This document shows, piece by piece, positions 7,994 through 16,882 of a stretch of DNA of 56,511 bases. The number at the start of each line of letters is the position of its first letter. Positions within the stretch are counted from its first letter, which is position 1. Under the pieces are notes generated by a model. It worked only from the letters and a program-made list of their open reading frames with translations. It was not told where the DNA came from and ran no database searches. This stretch comes from JANWZL01 sp037445185. Lineage in GTDB: Bacteria > Pseudomonadota > Gammaproteobacteria > Burkholderiales > Thiobacillaceae. The DNA lies in assembly GCA_037445185.1 (NCBI GenBank), contig JBBIKZ010000003.1:1-56511 (forward strand), given 5' to 3'. The translations under genes and the position numbers were made by a program.

Positions 7994-9934
7994 CTAGATG
8001 TAGATGTCTTTCCGGCCTGCATCCTTGTGCATCATGTCGCAGTAGAGCTGCACCGTGTTGCGGCCCTGGGCCTTGCCATGGAACATCGCCCGGTCGGCAT
8101 GGGCGAGCAGCACATCGGCGTCCTCGCTGTCATCGGGAAAGACCGCGATGCCGGCGCTGAAGGTGACGTTGAATTCCGTCTCTTCCACGCGCAGCGGCAC
8201 CTCCGCGACGGCGCGCAGCTTGTCTGCCACCTCGCGGATGGCGACGAGGTTCGGCATGTCCGGCAGCAGCAGCACGAATTCGTCGCCGCCCCAGCGGGCC
8301 AGGGTGTCGCCGCTGCGCAGGGTGGTGCGCAGCCGCTGGGCGAAGGCCACCAGCAAGGCATCGCCCGTCTTGTGCCCCAGACTGTCGTTGACGTGCTTGA
8401 AGTGGTCGAGATCGACGAAGCCCAGGGCGACCTTGTGTTCGCTGCGCTGGGCGAGCCGCATGGCCATCTTCAGGCGGTCCTCGAGCAGCATCCGGTTGGG
8501 CAGATCGGTCAGCGCGTCGTGCAAGGCCATGTGCGTGATGCGCCGCTCCTGCAGATAGTGCTGGGTGATGTCGCGCGCCACGCCGCGCAGACAGTCGCCA
8601 GGCGGTGAACGGGCAAGCCGCAGCTCCAGCCAGCGCTCCGGACCGCCCGACGGTTGCATGCGCACGCGGGCGGTGGCCTGGTCTTTCTGCCCCTGGGCAA
8701 GGCTCGTGATGAGCTCGCGCAGCACGGTGGCGTCTTCCGGGTGCAGCAGCTCCGGCAATGGCCGGCCCACACCGTCCTCGGTGCCGCCGGCGAGCGCCCG
8801 CCAGGCGCGGCTCACCCGCTGCAGGCGGCCGGCGGCGTCCAGCTCCAGCACGACCTCCTCCAGAAGCTCCAGCGTTTGCTGATAAGCCGCCTGCTCTTGC
8901 TGTCGCAGCTCGGACTCAGCCATGAGCCGGTCCAGGGCCTGGGCCAGCAGACCGACCTCGTCCTGTTTCGCAGTCGCCTGGGCCAGCCGACGCGACCACT
9001 GCGCATCACGACGGAAGTGGTTCATGAAGCCGAGGGCGCCGGCGGCGAGGTCGTCGATGCGCCGGGCGATACCCAGTAGCCGCGGACCCAGGCCGAGCCA
9101 CACGAGGGTCAGCAGCAGCAGGACCAGAGCGCTTAGGATGAAGAGCAGCTCCGGGGTGGCGAGCAGAGGTTCGAAGGGACGGCGCACCACGAGTAGCGGA
9201 CCTTCCGCATCGCCGTCGAGCGACAGGGGCAGGGTCACCTGCAGGTGGCCGCCCGGGCGCGGCCGCGGTGGGGTGAGATCCAGGGCGTGCTGCAGACCTT
9301 CCTCGCCCCTGGAGCTAGCCACGATGCGCCCGTCGGCAACCAGATAGACGGTGTCCATGCGGCGTGCCAGGCGCTTCAGCCAGCCATGGTCGAGCGCCGT
9401 GGCGTAGACCGCCGTGCCATGCCCCTCGGCACCCAGCCACAGCGGGGTGTGGGTGATGGCATAGACCTGGGATGCGTCCTGGCAAAGCCCCTGCAGCAAC
9501 AGCTCGGGCAGACCATCGATGGCGGACTGGGTGCGATCCAACCCCTCCTGCAGTAGGGCCTGGCAGCCCAGGGCGAAGAAAGGCAGTCCATCCGGGCCGA
9601 CCAGTAGCAGGCCGTTGAAATACTGGTATTCGCCCTGATTGGTGAAAAACGCGGTCAGCCGGGTATGGCGCTGCCGTGGTGGCAGCGCGCCCAAGCGGAG
9701 GAACTCCAGGTCGGCGCGCAGGCGCCGGGCGGCGCGCAGCCGTTCCTCGCGCGCTTCGGCGAGTTTCTGGCGGTAGTGCGCCTGGGCCTCGTCGGCGATG
9801 CGCTCGGCGTGGGCGTCGAGCACGCCCTCCCATGCCACCCAGGCAATGGTGCCGCCGGCGAGCGCCGCACCCAGCCCGACGTAGAGCAACAGGCGGTTGA
9901 GCTGCGCGAGCAGGGAGGTCGTGCGCATGCTCAC
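7994..9934 (-). CDS. Membrane diguanylate cyclase (sensor-HAMP-PAS-GGDEF), first half of a split GGDEF-EAL protein
   Basis: 646 residues. A membrane helix near 14-34 and another near 260-285 flank a periplasmic CHASE4-like sensor, followed by HAMP, a PAS domain (about 355-470) and GGDEF (near 549). The active site is intact (ARWGGDEF), and an RxxD inhibitory site (RSGD) sits five residues before it, so c-di-GMP synthesis with product inhibition is expected. The gene ends in TAG, after which the frame continues straight into an EAL domain. The start ATG overlaps the stop of the upstream binding-protein gene (ATGA), so translation is coupled. Confidence 0.88.
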   Translation of the reverse strand: MSMRTTSLLAQLNRLLLYVGLGAALAGGTIAWVAWEGVLDAHAERIADEAQAHYRQKLAEAREERLRAARRLRADLEFLRLGALPPRQRHTRLTAFFTNQGEYQYFNGLLLVGPDGLPFFALGCQALLQEGLDRTQSAIDGLPELLLQGLCQDASQVYAITHTPLWLGAEGHGTAVYATALDHGWLKRLARRMDTVYLVADGRIVASSRGEEGLQHALDLTPPRPRPGGHLQVTLPLSLDGDAEGPLLVVRRPFEPLLATPELLFILSALVLLLLTLVWLGLGPRLLGIARRIDDLAAGALGFMNHFRRDAQWSRRLAQATAKQDEVGLLAQALDRLMAESELRQQEQAAYQQTLELLEEVVLELDAAGRLQRVSRAWRALAGGTEDGVGRPLPELLHPEDATVLRELITSLAQGQKDQATARVRMQPSGGPERWLELRLARSPPGDCLRGVARDITQHYLQERRITHMALHDALTDLPNRMLLEDRLKMAMRLAQRSEHKVALGFVDLDHFKHVNDSLGHKTGDALLVAFAQRLRTTLRSGDTLARWGGDEFVLLLPDMPNLVAIREVADKLRAVAEVPLRVEETEFNVTFSAGIAVFPDDSEDADVLLAHADRAMFHGKAQGRNTVQLYCDMMHKDAGRKDIYI

Positions 9935-10956
9935 CGATCGCGCAGGCCGGCAAAGCGCGTCTCGACCATGCTGTCGAAGGCGAACCGGGCCGCGGGGCTG
10001 CCGGGCGCCGCGGTGGCACGATAAAAGTCCTCGGCGGTGCGCAACTGCTCGCGCGTGAAGGCGCCATCCGGACTATAGACCGCTTTGTGTCGGCGCAACA
10101 CGCCAAGCAGCGTATCGCGCTGTTTGGCGTCCTCGATCCCCAGCCGCGCGACGATCTCCTCCGGCGTGTGGCTGGCGATCCACCGCAGGGTGCGGCGCAG
10201 CACGCGCACCATGCGCTCGGCCTTGTTGGCAGAGCGCTCGAGGACGTCCCTGCGCGTGGCGAGCTGGGCATTGGCGAACAGACCACCCAAGGCGCGACGG
10301 CAGGCCTCCAGGTCATGCAGATCGAGCAGGGTGTAGGCCTTGCCGGTCGCGACCAGCTGGCTGGTGAAGGGCTCATCCCCCATCAGGGCATCCGCCAGTC
10401 CCTCGTCGAAGACCGCCATCTGGCTCTCCAGGCTCTGCCCGGCCGGGACGAAGTGCACCTGGCCTAGGTCCACGCCCGCGCGCTCGAGTACGTATTCCGC
10501 CAGCAGGCGCGAGGTGGAACGCGCGGTCGCGCTCGGGCTGTTGACACCGATCACACGTCCGCGCAGATCGGCGACCCGTTTGATTTGGCCCTTGAGCTCG
10601 GCGCGCACCAGCAAGGTGAAGGTCGGCACCCGGTTGACCATGGCGATGGAGACCACCGGCTCACCCTGGAGTTTGAGCTCGGCCAGGGCGGGCATGCCGG
10701 CCACGGCGAAGTCGGCGTTTTTCTCCAGCATGTCCCTGTAGGCCAGCGGGCCGCCACCGAAATAGCGCACCGACAGCTCCACCCCCTCGGCGGCATCGGC
10801 GCCGATTTTTTTGATCAGGTCGACCGGCAGGTGCGAGAGGTTGCCCGGGCCGGCCGTGGCCAGCGTGATGCGGATGGGCGGCTGGGCGGCCTCGGCCAGG
10901 CCGATGGCGACGAACAGGCTCAGTATCAGCGATAGGACGGCGTCGAATCGAAACAT
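9931..10956 (-). CDS. NMT1/SsuA-type periplasmic solute-binding protein, coupled to the diguanylate cyclase
   Basis: 341 residues. I chose the ATG at 10954-10956: it has a purine-rich GGGGGAA ribosome site just upstream and opens a clean signal peptide (MFRFDAVLSLILSLFVAIGL, cleavage after AEA). The mature part has TRAP/NMT1-like features: LATAGPGNLSHLPVDLIKK, a VRYFGGGPLAY segment and VIGVNSPSATARST. No transporter partner is nearby. The 4-bp ATGA overlap with the GGDEF gene argues that it presents its ligand to the cyclase's periplasmic sensor. The ligand is unknown. Confidence 0.82.
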   Translation of the reverse strand: MFRFDAVLSLILSLFVAIGLAEAAQPPIRITLATAGPGNLSHLPVDLIKKIGADAAEGVELSVRYFGGGPLAYRDMLEKNADFAVAGMPALAELKLQGEPVVSIAMVNRVPTFTLLVRAELKGQIKRVADLRGRVIGVNSPSATARSTSRLLAEYVLERAGVDLGQVHFVPAGQSLESQMAVFDEGLADALMGDEPFTSQLVATGKAYTLLDLHDLEACRRALGGLFANAQLATRRDVLERSANKAERMVRVLRRTLRWIASHTPEEIVARLGIEDAKQRDTLLGVLRRHKAVYSPDGAFTREQLRTAEDFYRATAAPGSPAARFAFDSMVETRFAGLRDR

Positions 10957-11137
10957 GGATTTCCCCCATTCTCCTGTTGGCACCTTTGTCAACTGCCGGC
11001 TGACAGTGTCGCGACGCAGGGCGCTGACTGCCCGTCAACGGCAGCAGCAGCGGTCGCCGACGACGGCAGACGTCGCCAATTGGCATATTCTAGGGCTTAC
11101 CTGCTGGATCGTCAGCGCAAGCCCCTGCCGATGACCG

Positions 11138-12103
11138 TCAGCCGATGACGCCGCCACTGACCCAGAAGTCATGCCCCTTGTCGAGGAATTCATCCACCGG
11201 CACATAGTGCGAGCCGTCGCAGGAGAAGGTGAGCCCCACCACGCCGTTGAAGATGTTGAGCGTGCCGGTGCGCAGGTAGAGCATCTCGTCCATCAAGCGC
11301 AGCTCGCGCAGCCCCATGAGCACGGGCCGGATCTGTTCGGCCTGGACCGCGGCATCGAGGGGGTAGGGACGCAGGGGATAGGCCAGGCAGATGTCCGGAT
11401 CGGTCAGGGCCTGGATGTCGAGCAGGCGATAGCGGTAGGGGTCGTCCAGCACCCACAGCACCGCCCGGCTGGAGGAGAAGTGCAGCATGACGTGATAGAC
11501 GCCGCGCTGGGTCAAGAGCTCCTCTACCACCGACAGCACGGTGTCGATGTTGCGGTCCATCTCGCTCTCCACCCGGGTCTGGTGAAAGACCAGGCCGCGG
11601 ATGGCGGGGTCGCCCTTGATCTGCCGCCAGTAGACCGGCTCCTCGTAGAGCCTGCGGGTGATGGGCAGGTCGCGCAAGTCGAAGTCCGCCCCGACGAAAC
11701 CGAGCACCCGCCAGTCGGTGCCGCGCACGAGCTGGATGGCGGTGAGCGAGGGTCGCTGTGCGCGCAGGCTGATGTAGGCATGGGAGAGGACGAAGCCGTC
11801 GGCCGGCACCACCTCGCGCATGTACGGGCGCTGCGAGCGGTCGCGGCCGTAGTCCTTGGGGTGGATGCCGTCCTTGTCGACGTTGCTGCTTACCTGGATG
11901 CCATCGGTGTTCAAGGCATAGAGGTATTTGCAGCCGGGGATCAGCGCGAACGCCTCCATCAAGGCCCGGTCCAAGGCCTCGCGGTCATGCCAGGCATAGC
12001 TGGCCAGCTCGGCCGCCTTCTGCAGCGGGCCGATCAGCATCACGCGCAGCGCCTTGCGCTGCTGGGCGATGGCTTCCTGGAGGGTGACTTCCGGCGGGTG
12101 CAT
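11138..12103 (-). CDS. Cache (PDC) sensor-domain protein
   Basis: 321 residues from ATG (MHPPEVTL); a TTG five codons further upstream (12118) is an alternative. No membrane helix or signal peptide is evident, so it is probably cytoplasmic. The central part reads like a PDC/Cache ligand-binding fold: YLYALNTDGIQVSSN, DYGRDRSQRPYMREV, ADGFVLSHAYISL and VLGFVGADFDLRDLP. No output domain follows, so it may be a stand-alone sensor or a partner of the upstream signalling cluster. The C-terminal third (LMDEMLYLRTGTLNIFNGVV) is unfamiliar to me. Confidence 0.7.
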   Translation of the reverse strand: MHPPEVTLQEAIAQQRKALRVMLIGPLQKAAELASYAWHDREALDRALMEAFALIPGCKYLYALNTDGIQVSSNVDKDGIHPKDYGRDRSQRPYMREVVPADGFVLSHAYISLRAQRPSLTAIQLVRGTDWRVLGFVGADFDLRDLPITRRLYEEPVYWRQIKGDPAIRGLVFHQTRVESEMDRNIDTVLSVVEELLTQRGVYHVMLHFSSSRAVLWVLDDPYRYRLLDIQALTDPDICLAYPLRPYPLDAAVQAEQIRPVLMGLRELRLMDEMLYLRTGTLNIFNGVVGLTFSCDGSHYVPVDEFLDKGHDFWVSGGVIG

Positions 12104-12165
12104 GGCCTTCTCATACAATGGGATGGCTCAGTATAGCAACGCCGCCGTTACACACTCAGCACGGC

Positions 12166-13776
12166 CTATTGCAACCGCTGGCCGTGCTCGCGGGTGGCAT
12201 GGAAGCCGACCCCGGGCCACTTCTCCATGGTGAGCTCCAGGTTGTGGCGGTTGCTGGCGAGATAGACCGGGTTGCCGTCCACGTCCAAGGCCAGGCGGTT
12301 GGCCAGTTCGCGCTCGAACTGGCGGCGGGTGGCATCGTCCGGGAAGGTGAGCCAGCGGGCGGTGTGGATGTCGGACGGGGCGTAGAGCGCCTCGGCCTTG
12401 TACTCGGTCTCGAGCCGCTGCGCCACCACCTCGAACTGCAGCTGCCCCACCGCCCCCAGCAGCATGTGGCCGCCGGCCACCTGCTCGAAGACCTGGATGG
12501 CGCCCTCCTCGCCCAGCTCCTTGAGCCCCTGCCGGAGCTGTTTGGATTTGAGGGGGTCCTTGGGGCGCACGATGCGGAATTCCTCCGGCGCGAAATGGGG
12601 GATGCCCTTGAACGCGAGCGCCTCCCCCTCGGTCAGCGTGTCGCCGATCTGCAGCTGGCCGTGATTGTGGATGCCGATGATGTCGCCGGCCACCGCGTCC
12701 TCCCTGTGCAGGCGCTCGTTGGCCATGAAGATGAGCGCATTGCCGAGCTTCATCTCGCGCATGAGGCGCAGGTGCTGCACCTTCATGCCGGCGGTGTAGC
12801 GGCCCGAGCAGACGCGGCAGAAGGCGATGCGGTCGCGGTGCTTGGGGTCCATGTTGGCCTGGATCTTGAACACGAAACCGGTGAAGGCGGGCTCCGTCGG
12901 CTCGACCCGTCGCACGCCGGCATCGCGCGGCTGCGGCGGCGGGGCCCATTCGACCAGGGCCTGCAGGATCTCGCGCACGCCGAAGTTGTTGATCGCCGAG
13001 CCGAAGAACACGGGGCTCTGGCGGCCGGCCAGGAAGGCGGTGATGTCGAACGGGTGACTGGCGGCCCGGATCAGCTCGACGTCCTCGCGCAGCGGACCGA
13101 TCTCCATGGGGAAGCGCGCGTCGAGCCTGGGGTTGGTGAGCCCTTCGATCAGCTCCACTTCGCCGCCCGCGTGCGCCTCGCCTGGGGTGAACAGCAGGGT
13201 CTCATCGTGCAGCAGGTGATAGACGCCGCGGAAGGATTTGGCGCTGCCGATGGGCCAGGTCACCGGCGCGCAGTCGATGTTGAGCACCGACTCGATCTCC
13301 TCGACGAGCGCCACCGGGGGACGTACCTCGCGGTCCAGCTTGTTGACGAAGGTGATGATGGGGGTGTTGCGCAGGCGGCAGACCTCCAGCAGCTTGATGG
13401 TCTGCGCCTCCACGCCCTTGGCCGCGTCGATCACCATCACCGCCGCGTCGACGGCGGTGAGCACGCGGTAGGTGTCCTCGGAGAAGTCCTGGTGGCCGGG
13501 GGTGTCGAGCAGGTTGATCATGTGTCCGGCGTACTCGAACTGCATCACCGAGCTGGTGACCGAGATGCCGCGGCTCTTCTCCACCTCCATCCAGTCCGAG
13601 GTGGCATGACGCGCGGATTTGCGCGCCTTGACCGTGCCGGCCATCTGGATGGCGCCGCCGAAGAGCAGCAGCTTCTCGGTGAGCGTGGTCTTGCCCGCGT
13701 CCGGGTGGGAGATGATGGCGAAGGTGCGCCGGCGCTGCACGTCGCGCAGCAGGTCGGCAGGGTAGGGTACGTTCAT
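12166..13776 (-). CDS. prfC: Peptide chain release factor 3
   Basis: 536 residues, close to the usual 525-535. A translational GTPase that recycles RF1/RF2 from ribosomes after termination. The G1 loop SHPDAGKTTLTEKLLLFG sits near residues 23-40; the switch region SRGISVTSSVMQF, G3 DTPGHQDFSEDTY and G4 NKLDRE are present. The RF3 C-terminal domain follows (AVGQLQFEVVAQRLETEY). The ATG has little Shine-Dalgarno, and an 18-base hairpin lies 8 bases upstream of it (see 13784-13801). It is the last gene of the minus-strand block before the Cache gene; the two are probably separate units. Confidence 0.96.
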   Translation of the reverse strand: MNVPYPADLLRDVQRRRTFAIISHPDAGKTTLTEKLLLFGGAIQMAGTVKARKSARHATSDWMEVEKSRGISVTSSVMQFEYAGHMINLLDTPGHQDFSEDTYRVLTAVDAAVMVIDAAKGVEAQTIKLLEVCRLRNTPIITFVNKLDREVRPPVALVEEIESVLNIDCAPVTWPIGSAKSFRGVYHLLHDETLLFTPGEAHAGGEVELIEGLTNPRLDARFPMEIGPLREDVELIRAASHPFDITAFLAGRQSPVFFGSAINNFGVREILQALVEWAPPPQPRDAGVRRVEPTEPAFTGFVFKIQANMDPKHRDRIAFCRVCSGRYTAGMKVQHLRLMREMKLGNALIFMANERLHREDAVAGDIIGIHNHGQLQIGDTLTEGEALAFKGIPHFAPEEFRIVRPKDPLKSKQLRQGLKELGEEGAIQVFEQVAGGHMLLGAVGQLQFEVVAQRLETEYKAEALYAPSDIHTARWLTFPDDATRRQFERELANRLALDVDGNPVYLASNRHNLELTMEKWPGVGFHATREHGQRLQ

Positions 13777-13783
13777 GGATGTG

Positions 13784-13801
13784 GTGACACGTCCGTGTCA
13801 C
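13784..13801. promoter_or_regulatory. Hairpin next to the prfC start
   Basis: GTGACAC-GTCC-GTGTCAC, a perfect 7-bp stem with a 4-base loop. It ends 7-8 bases before the prfC ATG, in the place where a ribosome site would normally be, and no good Shine-Dalgarno is seen. It could be a translation-controlling hairpin or a small operator; either is inference. Confidence 0.4.
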
Positions 13802-13945
13802 TGACAAAAGATTTGAATGGTAGCTCCAATCAGGCGCCTATCGCCGTCTGATCGGCGAGAGGATGATCACACCACATCCGCCTTCGGGCCGTCGCTAGGT
13901 GCCGACCAGGTCTGTGAGAGATGATCCGCATCGTTCGCCGGCTCA

Positions 13946-14230
13946 TCACTCACGCTTCCTGCCTTCCTCGTACAGGGAGGGCGTGACCCGTGCGTGGGCG
14001 AGGAACTCGCGCAGGTGTTTCACGTCCTGGCGCCCGAGGACGTTGCTGTGGTGGGGATGATGCAGGAAACCCTGGTGTCCGTTGAGGACGACGCGAAAAC
14101 GCGCCCCGTGGGCGGGCTCGACCGTGGCGCCCAGATGGGCGAGGAGGGATTCGACCTCACGCCAGTGGATGTTGCCGCTGATGGGATCCTGGAAGATGGT
14201 GCGCAGCAGGCTCTCGTGCTTGTGACTCAT
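13946..14230 (-). CDS. HicA/YcfA-like small protein, no HicB partner
   Basis: 94 residues matching the double-stranded-RNA-binding-like HicA fold: an NIHWREVESLLAHLGA helix-strand start, then GARFRVVLNGHQGFLHHPHH, and VKHLREFL. In the longer HicA-type subfamily the conserved His in this segment (HRPH-like) is taken to be the nuclease residue; HHPHH fits. A hicB antitoxin normally follows, but the 169 bases downstream, to prfC, contain no such gene. It may be an orphan toxin relic or a chromosomal HicA-like protein with another role. Confidence 0.65.
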   Translation of the reverse strand: MSHKHESLLRTIFQDPISGNIHWREVESLLAHLGATVEPAHGARFRVVLNGHQGFLHHPHHSNVLGRQDVKHLREFLAHARVTPSLYEEGRKRE

Positions 14231-14343
14231 GACGTGCGGCGGTACGGGCGGTGTAAGTTTTTCATTCTAATCGCAGTGCGCACGCCCTGCAGCAGTCGGC
14301 CGGCGGGTCGCCGCTCGGGACGACTGCATGCCGCCGACGCTGT

Positions 14344-16197
14344 TCAACCGGTGGCAGCATTCTGCGCCGGAGGGGGGCGCACCGGTCGGAACAGCCTGCC
14401 GCCCGCCTGCAGGAAGCGGATGAAGAACTCGAACAACACCAGACGGGTGGTCTGCACGAACACCACCAGCCCTTCCAGGACCACGCTGAAGGCATTGCCC
14501 GCCAACACCACCAGCAGCCAGGCGAGGGGATGCTCTACCGCATCGGCCAGGGTCATGATGGCGTGGGACAGGGCGGCGTGGGCGAGGGCGAAGGCACCCA
14601 CGCGCAGAAAGGACAGGGTGTTCATCACCAGCTCGAAGACGCTCAGCAGCAACTGGCCGGCGGCCGCGAGCAGAGTCATGGCACGTCGTCCGCCCGGGGC
14701 AAGCCACAGGTTGCCGGCGATGTAATGGATCAGCGCCAGAGCGGTCAGACCCAGGGTCTCCGGCCGGAAGGGTGCGAGCAGCAGCGACACGTAGAGCAGC
14801 AGCACGGCCGCCTCCACCGCCAGCCAGGTGCGCAATTCCCCGCGCCAGTGCGCCTCGATGCCGGCGAAGACGAGCCCCAGCAGCATGAGTAAGACCCCGA
14901 ACACCAGCGGCACCGCGAGCACGGTCATGGGGTCGTCCAGGGGACTGAGCCACAGCGCCGGGATTACCGCCTCGAACCCGAACACCTCCCCGAACAGCAC
15001 GCCGAAGGCCATGGCCGACACGCCGCAGGGCAGCAGGAAGCGGATCTGCGGCCAGCGGCGCGAGAAGACGAGGGCGAACAGCGCCAGGAGGAGGCCGTGG
15101 CCGACGTCCGGAAACATGTAGCCGAACAGCAGCGGCACCACCAGGGCGAGAACGCCGGTCGGGTCCACCTCCTCCCGCCCGGGCGTGCCCCACATCAGCA
15201 GCAGGGGGCGGAAGGGTTGTGCCCACCAGCTCTGCAGGGTGGCGACCGGCGGGGCCGCCTTCGCTGGCGGCTCGGGGAAACGCACGATCACGCGGATGCC
15301 GGCCTCCCACAGGGCACGCTGGAGCGATTCGGGATCCTCCGCCGTGGTCCAGCCGGTGACGTGACACAACTCCCGCTCGGTCAGGTAACCGGCGGCGTGG
15401 TCCAGGTACCAGGCCAGGGTGTCGATGTTGGCGCAGGCCGCAGCGATGTCGGGATCGGCGCGCAGCCGCGCGAGTTCCGCCTCGCGCTCGGCGATCTCCC
15501 GCTCGATCGCCGCCATGTGCTCGGCCACCTGTTGCCGCTGCTGGCCAGACGCCTGCGACAGCCAGGCCGGGATGCCCACCTGCTCGCAGCCCTCGTCCAG
15601 CATCATCCGGCGGATGACGGCGCGCTGGTCGGGCAGCCCCACCAGGAAGGGGAAGTCGTGACGCGGCCCGTGCACCACCACCTTGACCAGTGAGGTGAGC
15701 TCGTGTCCCGGCCCGCAGCAGCCTTTGGGGCAGGCGAACAGACGCTTGCACAGAAAGCGGGTGTGCCGGAACACCCCCTCGAGGTCCAGCCCCTCGCGCT
15801 GCATGGCTTCCAGCGCCTCGTCCAGCAGCAGCAGATGGTCCCGGTCGGCCTTGAGCTCGGCCACGTGTTCGTTGAGATAGTCCACCCGCGCACTCCACAG
15901 CCGCAGCCGATGCAGGGCCTGGTTGGCGAGCCGCACCGGGCTACCCGTCAGGGCGGTGGGCCGCTGGCTGCCGGCGGGCAGGTCCTCTTCATGCGCGGCG
16001 GCCAGTTCCCGGAAACGCTGCACGAAGTAGCGCAGCTTGCCGGTATCCACCCGATCGGGCATGCGCGTGTCGGTCTCCAGCTCGACCACACCCGTGCGCG
16101 CCAGCACCGCCGTGGCGAGCACGGTCTGCTCGTGCGGGACATAGGTTTCGAACCAGCGGGCCTGGGTGGGGCGTAGGCGCATCGGGGCAGGGGGCAT
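14344..16197 (-). CDS. V/A-type ATPase subunit I (membrane stator subunit), orphan
   Basis: 617 residues with the two-part layout of the 116-kDa subunit family. A soluble N-terminal half with helical stretches (about 1-330, for example EAELARLRADPDIAA) is followed by a membrane half with about seven or eight helices from about residue 335 (TGVLALVVPLLFGYMFPDVG, FGVLFGEVFGFE, IMTLADAVEHPLAWLLVVLA). This subunit joins the peripheral stalk to the proton- or Na+-conducting ring. None of the partner subunits (A, B, D, E, K) is adjacent on either side. The start is uncertain: M1 or M6 (16182); neither has a clear ribosome site. It may be a remnant or may have partners elsewhere. Confidence 0.85.
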   Translation of the reverse strand: MPPAPMRLRPTQARWFETYVPHEQTVLATAVLARTGVVELETDTRMPDRVDTGKLRYFVQRFRELAAAHEEDLPAGSQRPTALTGSPVRLANQALHRLRLWSARVDYLNEHVAELKADRDHLLLLDEALEAMQREGLDLEGVFRHTRFLCKRLFACPKGCCGPGHELTSLVKVVVHGPRHDFPFLVGLPDQRAVIRRMMLDEGCEQVGIPAWLSQASGQQRQQVAEHMAAIEREIAEREAELARLRADPDIAAACANIDTLAWYLDHAAGYLTERELCHVTGWTTAEDPESLQRALWEAGIRVIVRFPEPPAKAAPPVATLQSWWAQPFRPLLLMWGTPGREEVDPTGVLALVVPLLFGYMFPDVGHGLLLALFALVFSRRWPQIRFLLPCGVSAMAFGVLFGEVFGFEAVIPALWLSPLDDPMTVLAVPLVFGVLLMLLGLVFAGIEAHWRGELRTWLAVEAAVLLLYVSLLLAPFRPETLGLTALALIHYIAGNLWLAPGGRRAMTLLAAAGQLLLSVFELVMNTLSFLRVGAFALAHAALSHAIMTLADAVEHPLAWLLVVLAGNAFSVVLEGLVVFVQTTRLVLFEFFIRFLQAGGRLFRPVRPPPAQNAATG

Positions 16198-16252
16198 GCA
16201 GGCGTAATTTCATGATAGTTGCCGGGCACCCTGCGCACGGGCCCCGAGAACG

Positions 16253-16277
16253 AAAAAGGGCCGCGCGCGGCGGCCCT
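16253..16277 (-). terminator. Rho-independent terminator of sodB
   Basis: Read on the minus strand: GGGCCGC stem, 5-base loop, GCGGCCC stem, followed by TTTTT. It begins about 20 bases past the sodB stop. Confidence 0.85.
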
Positions 16278-16297
16278 CGTTGCCCGGACGGCGTCGC

Positions 16298-16882
16298 TCA
16301 GGCGTAGTTCGCCTCGGCGAAGGACCAGTTGACCAGATGTTCCAGGAAGGTCTCGACGAACTTCGGCCGCAGGTTGCGATAGTCGATGTAATAGGCGTGC
16401 TCCCACACGTCCACGGTGAGCAGCGGCTTGTCGGCGGTGGTCAGCGGGGTGCCGGCGTTGCTGGTGTTGACGATGTCCACGGAGCCGTCGGGCTTTTTCA
16501 CCAGCCAGGTCCAGCCGGAGCCGAAATTGCCCACGGCGCTGGCCTGGAAGGCCTTCTTGAATTCATCGAACGAGCCCCACTTCTTGTTGATGGCATCGAG
16601 CAGGGCGCCGGAGGGGGCGCCACCGCCGTTGGGCTGCATGCAGTTCCAGAAGAAGCTGTGATTCCAGACCTGAGCTGCGTTGTTGAAGATGCCGCCGGCC
16701 GGGGCGGTGCGGATGATGTCCTCGAGGGACTTGTTCTCGTACTCAGTGCCCTTGATCAGGTTGTTGAGATTGGTCACATAGGCCTGATGGTGCTTGCCGT
16801 AGTGATAATCGAAGGTCTCGGCGCTCATGTGCGGGGCGAGGGCATCCTTGGCGTAGGGGAGGGGGGGAAGCTGGTGTTCCAT
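16298..16882 (-). CDS. sodB: Iron-type superoxide dismutase
   Basis: 194 residues, the normal size. It dismutes superoxide in the cytoplasm. Metal ligands are visible in the family motifs: His in ETFDYHYGKHHQAY, His in AAQVWNHSFFW, and Asp and His in DVWEHAYYIDYRN. The AAQVWNH context (Gln before the VWNH) favours Fe rather than Mn. The start is set by a strong AGGAGAA ribosome site 7 bases before ATG; an upstream in-frame ATG (16918) gives an extra 12 residues not seen in the family. It is a single-gene unit with its own terminator. Confidence 0.96.
   Translation of the reverse strand: MEHQLPPLPYAKDALAPHMSAETFDYHYGKHHQAYVTNLNNLIKGTEYENKSLEDIIRTAPAGGIFNNAAQVWNHSFFWNCMQPNGGGAPSGALLDAINKKWGSFDEFKKAFQASAVGNFGSGWTWLVKKPDGSVDIVNTSNAGTPLTTADKPLLTVDVWEHAYYIDYRNLRPKFVETFLEHLVNWSFAEANYA

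Noticed and set aside
12118..13851. Long plus-strand open frame opposite prfC
   Set aside because: The prfC frame has family motifs throughout; the opposite frame is rich in His, Gln and Gly with no domain, typical of antisense reading in GC-rich DNA.
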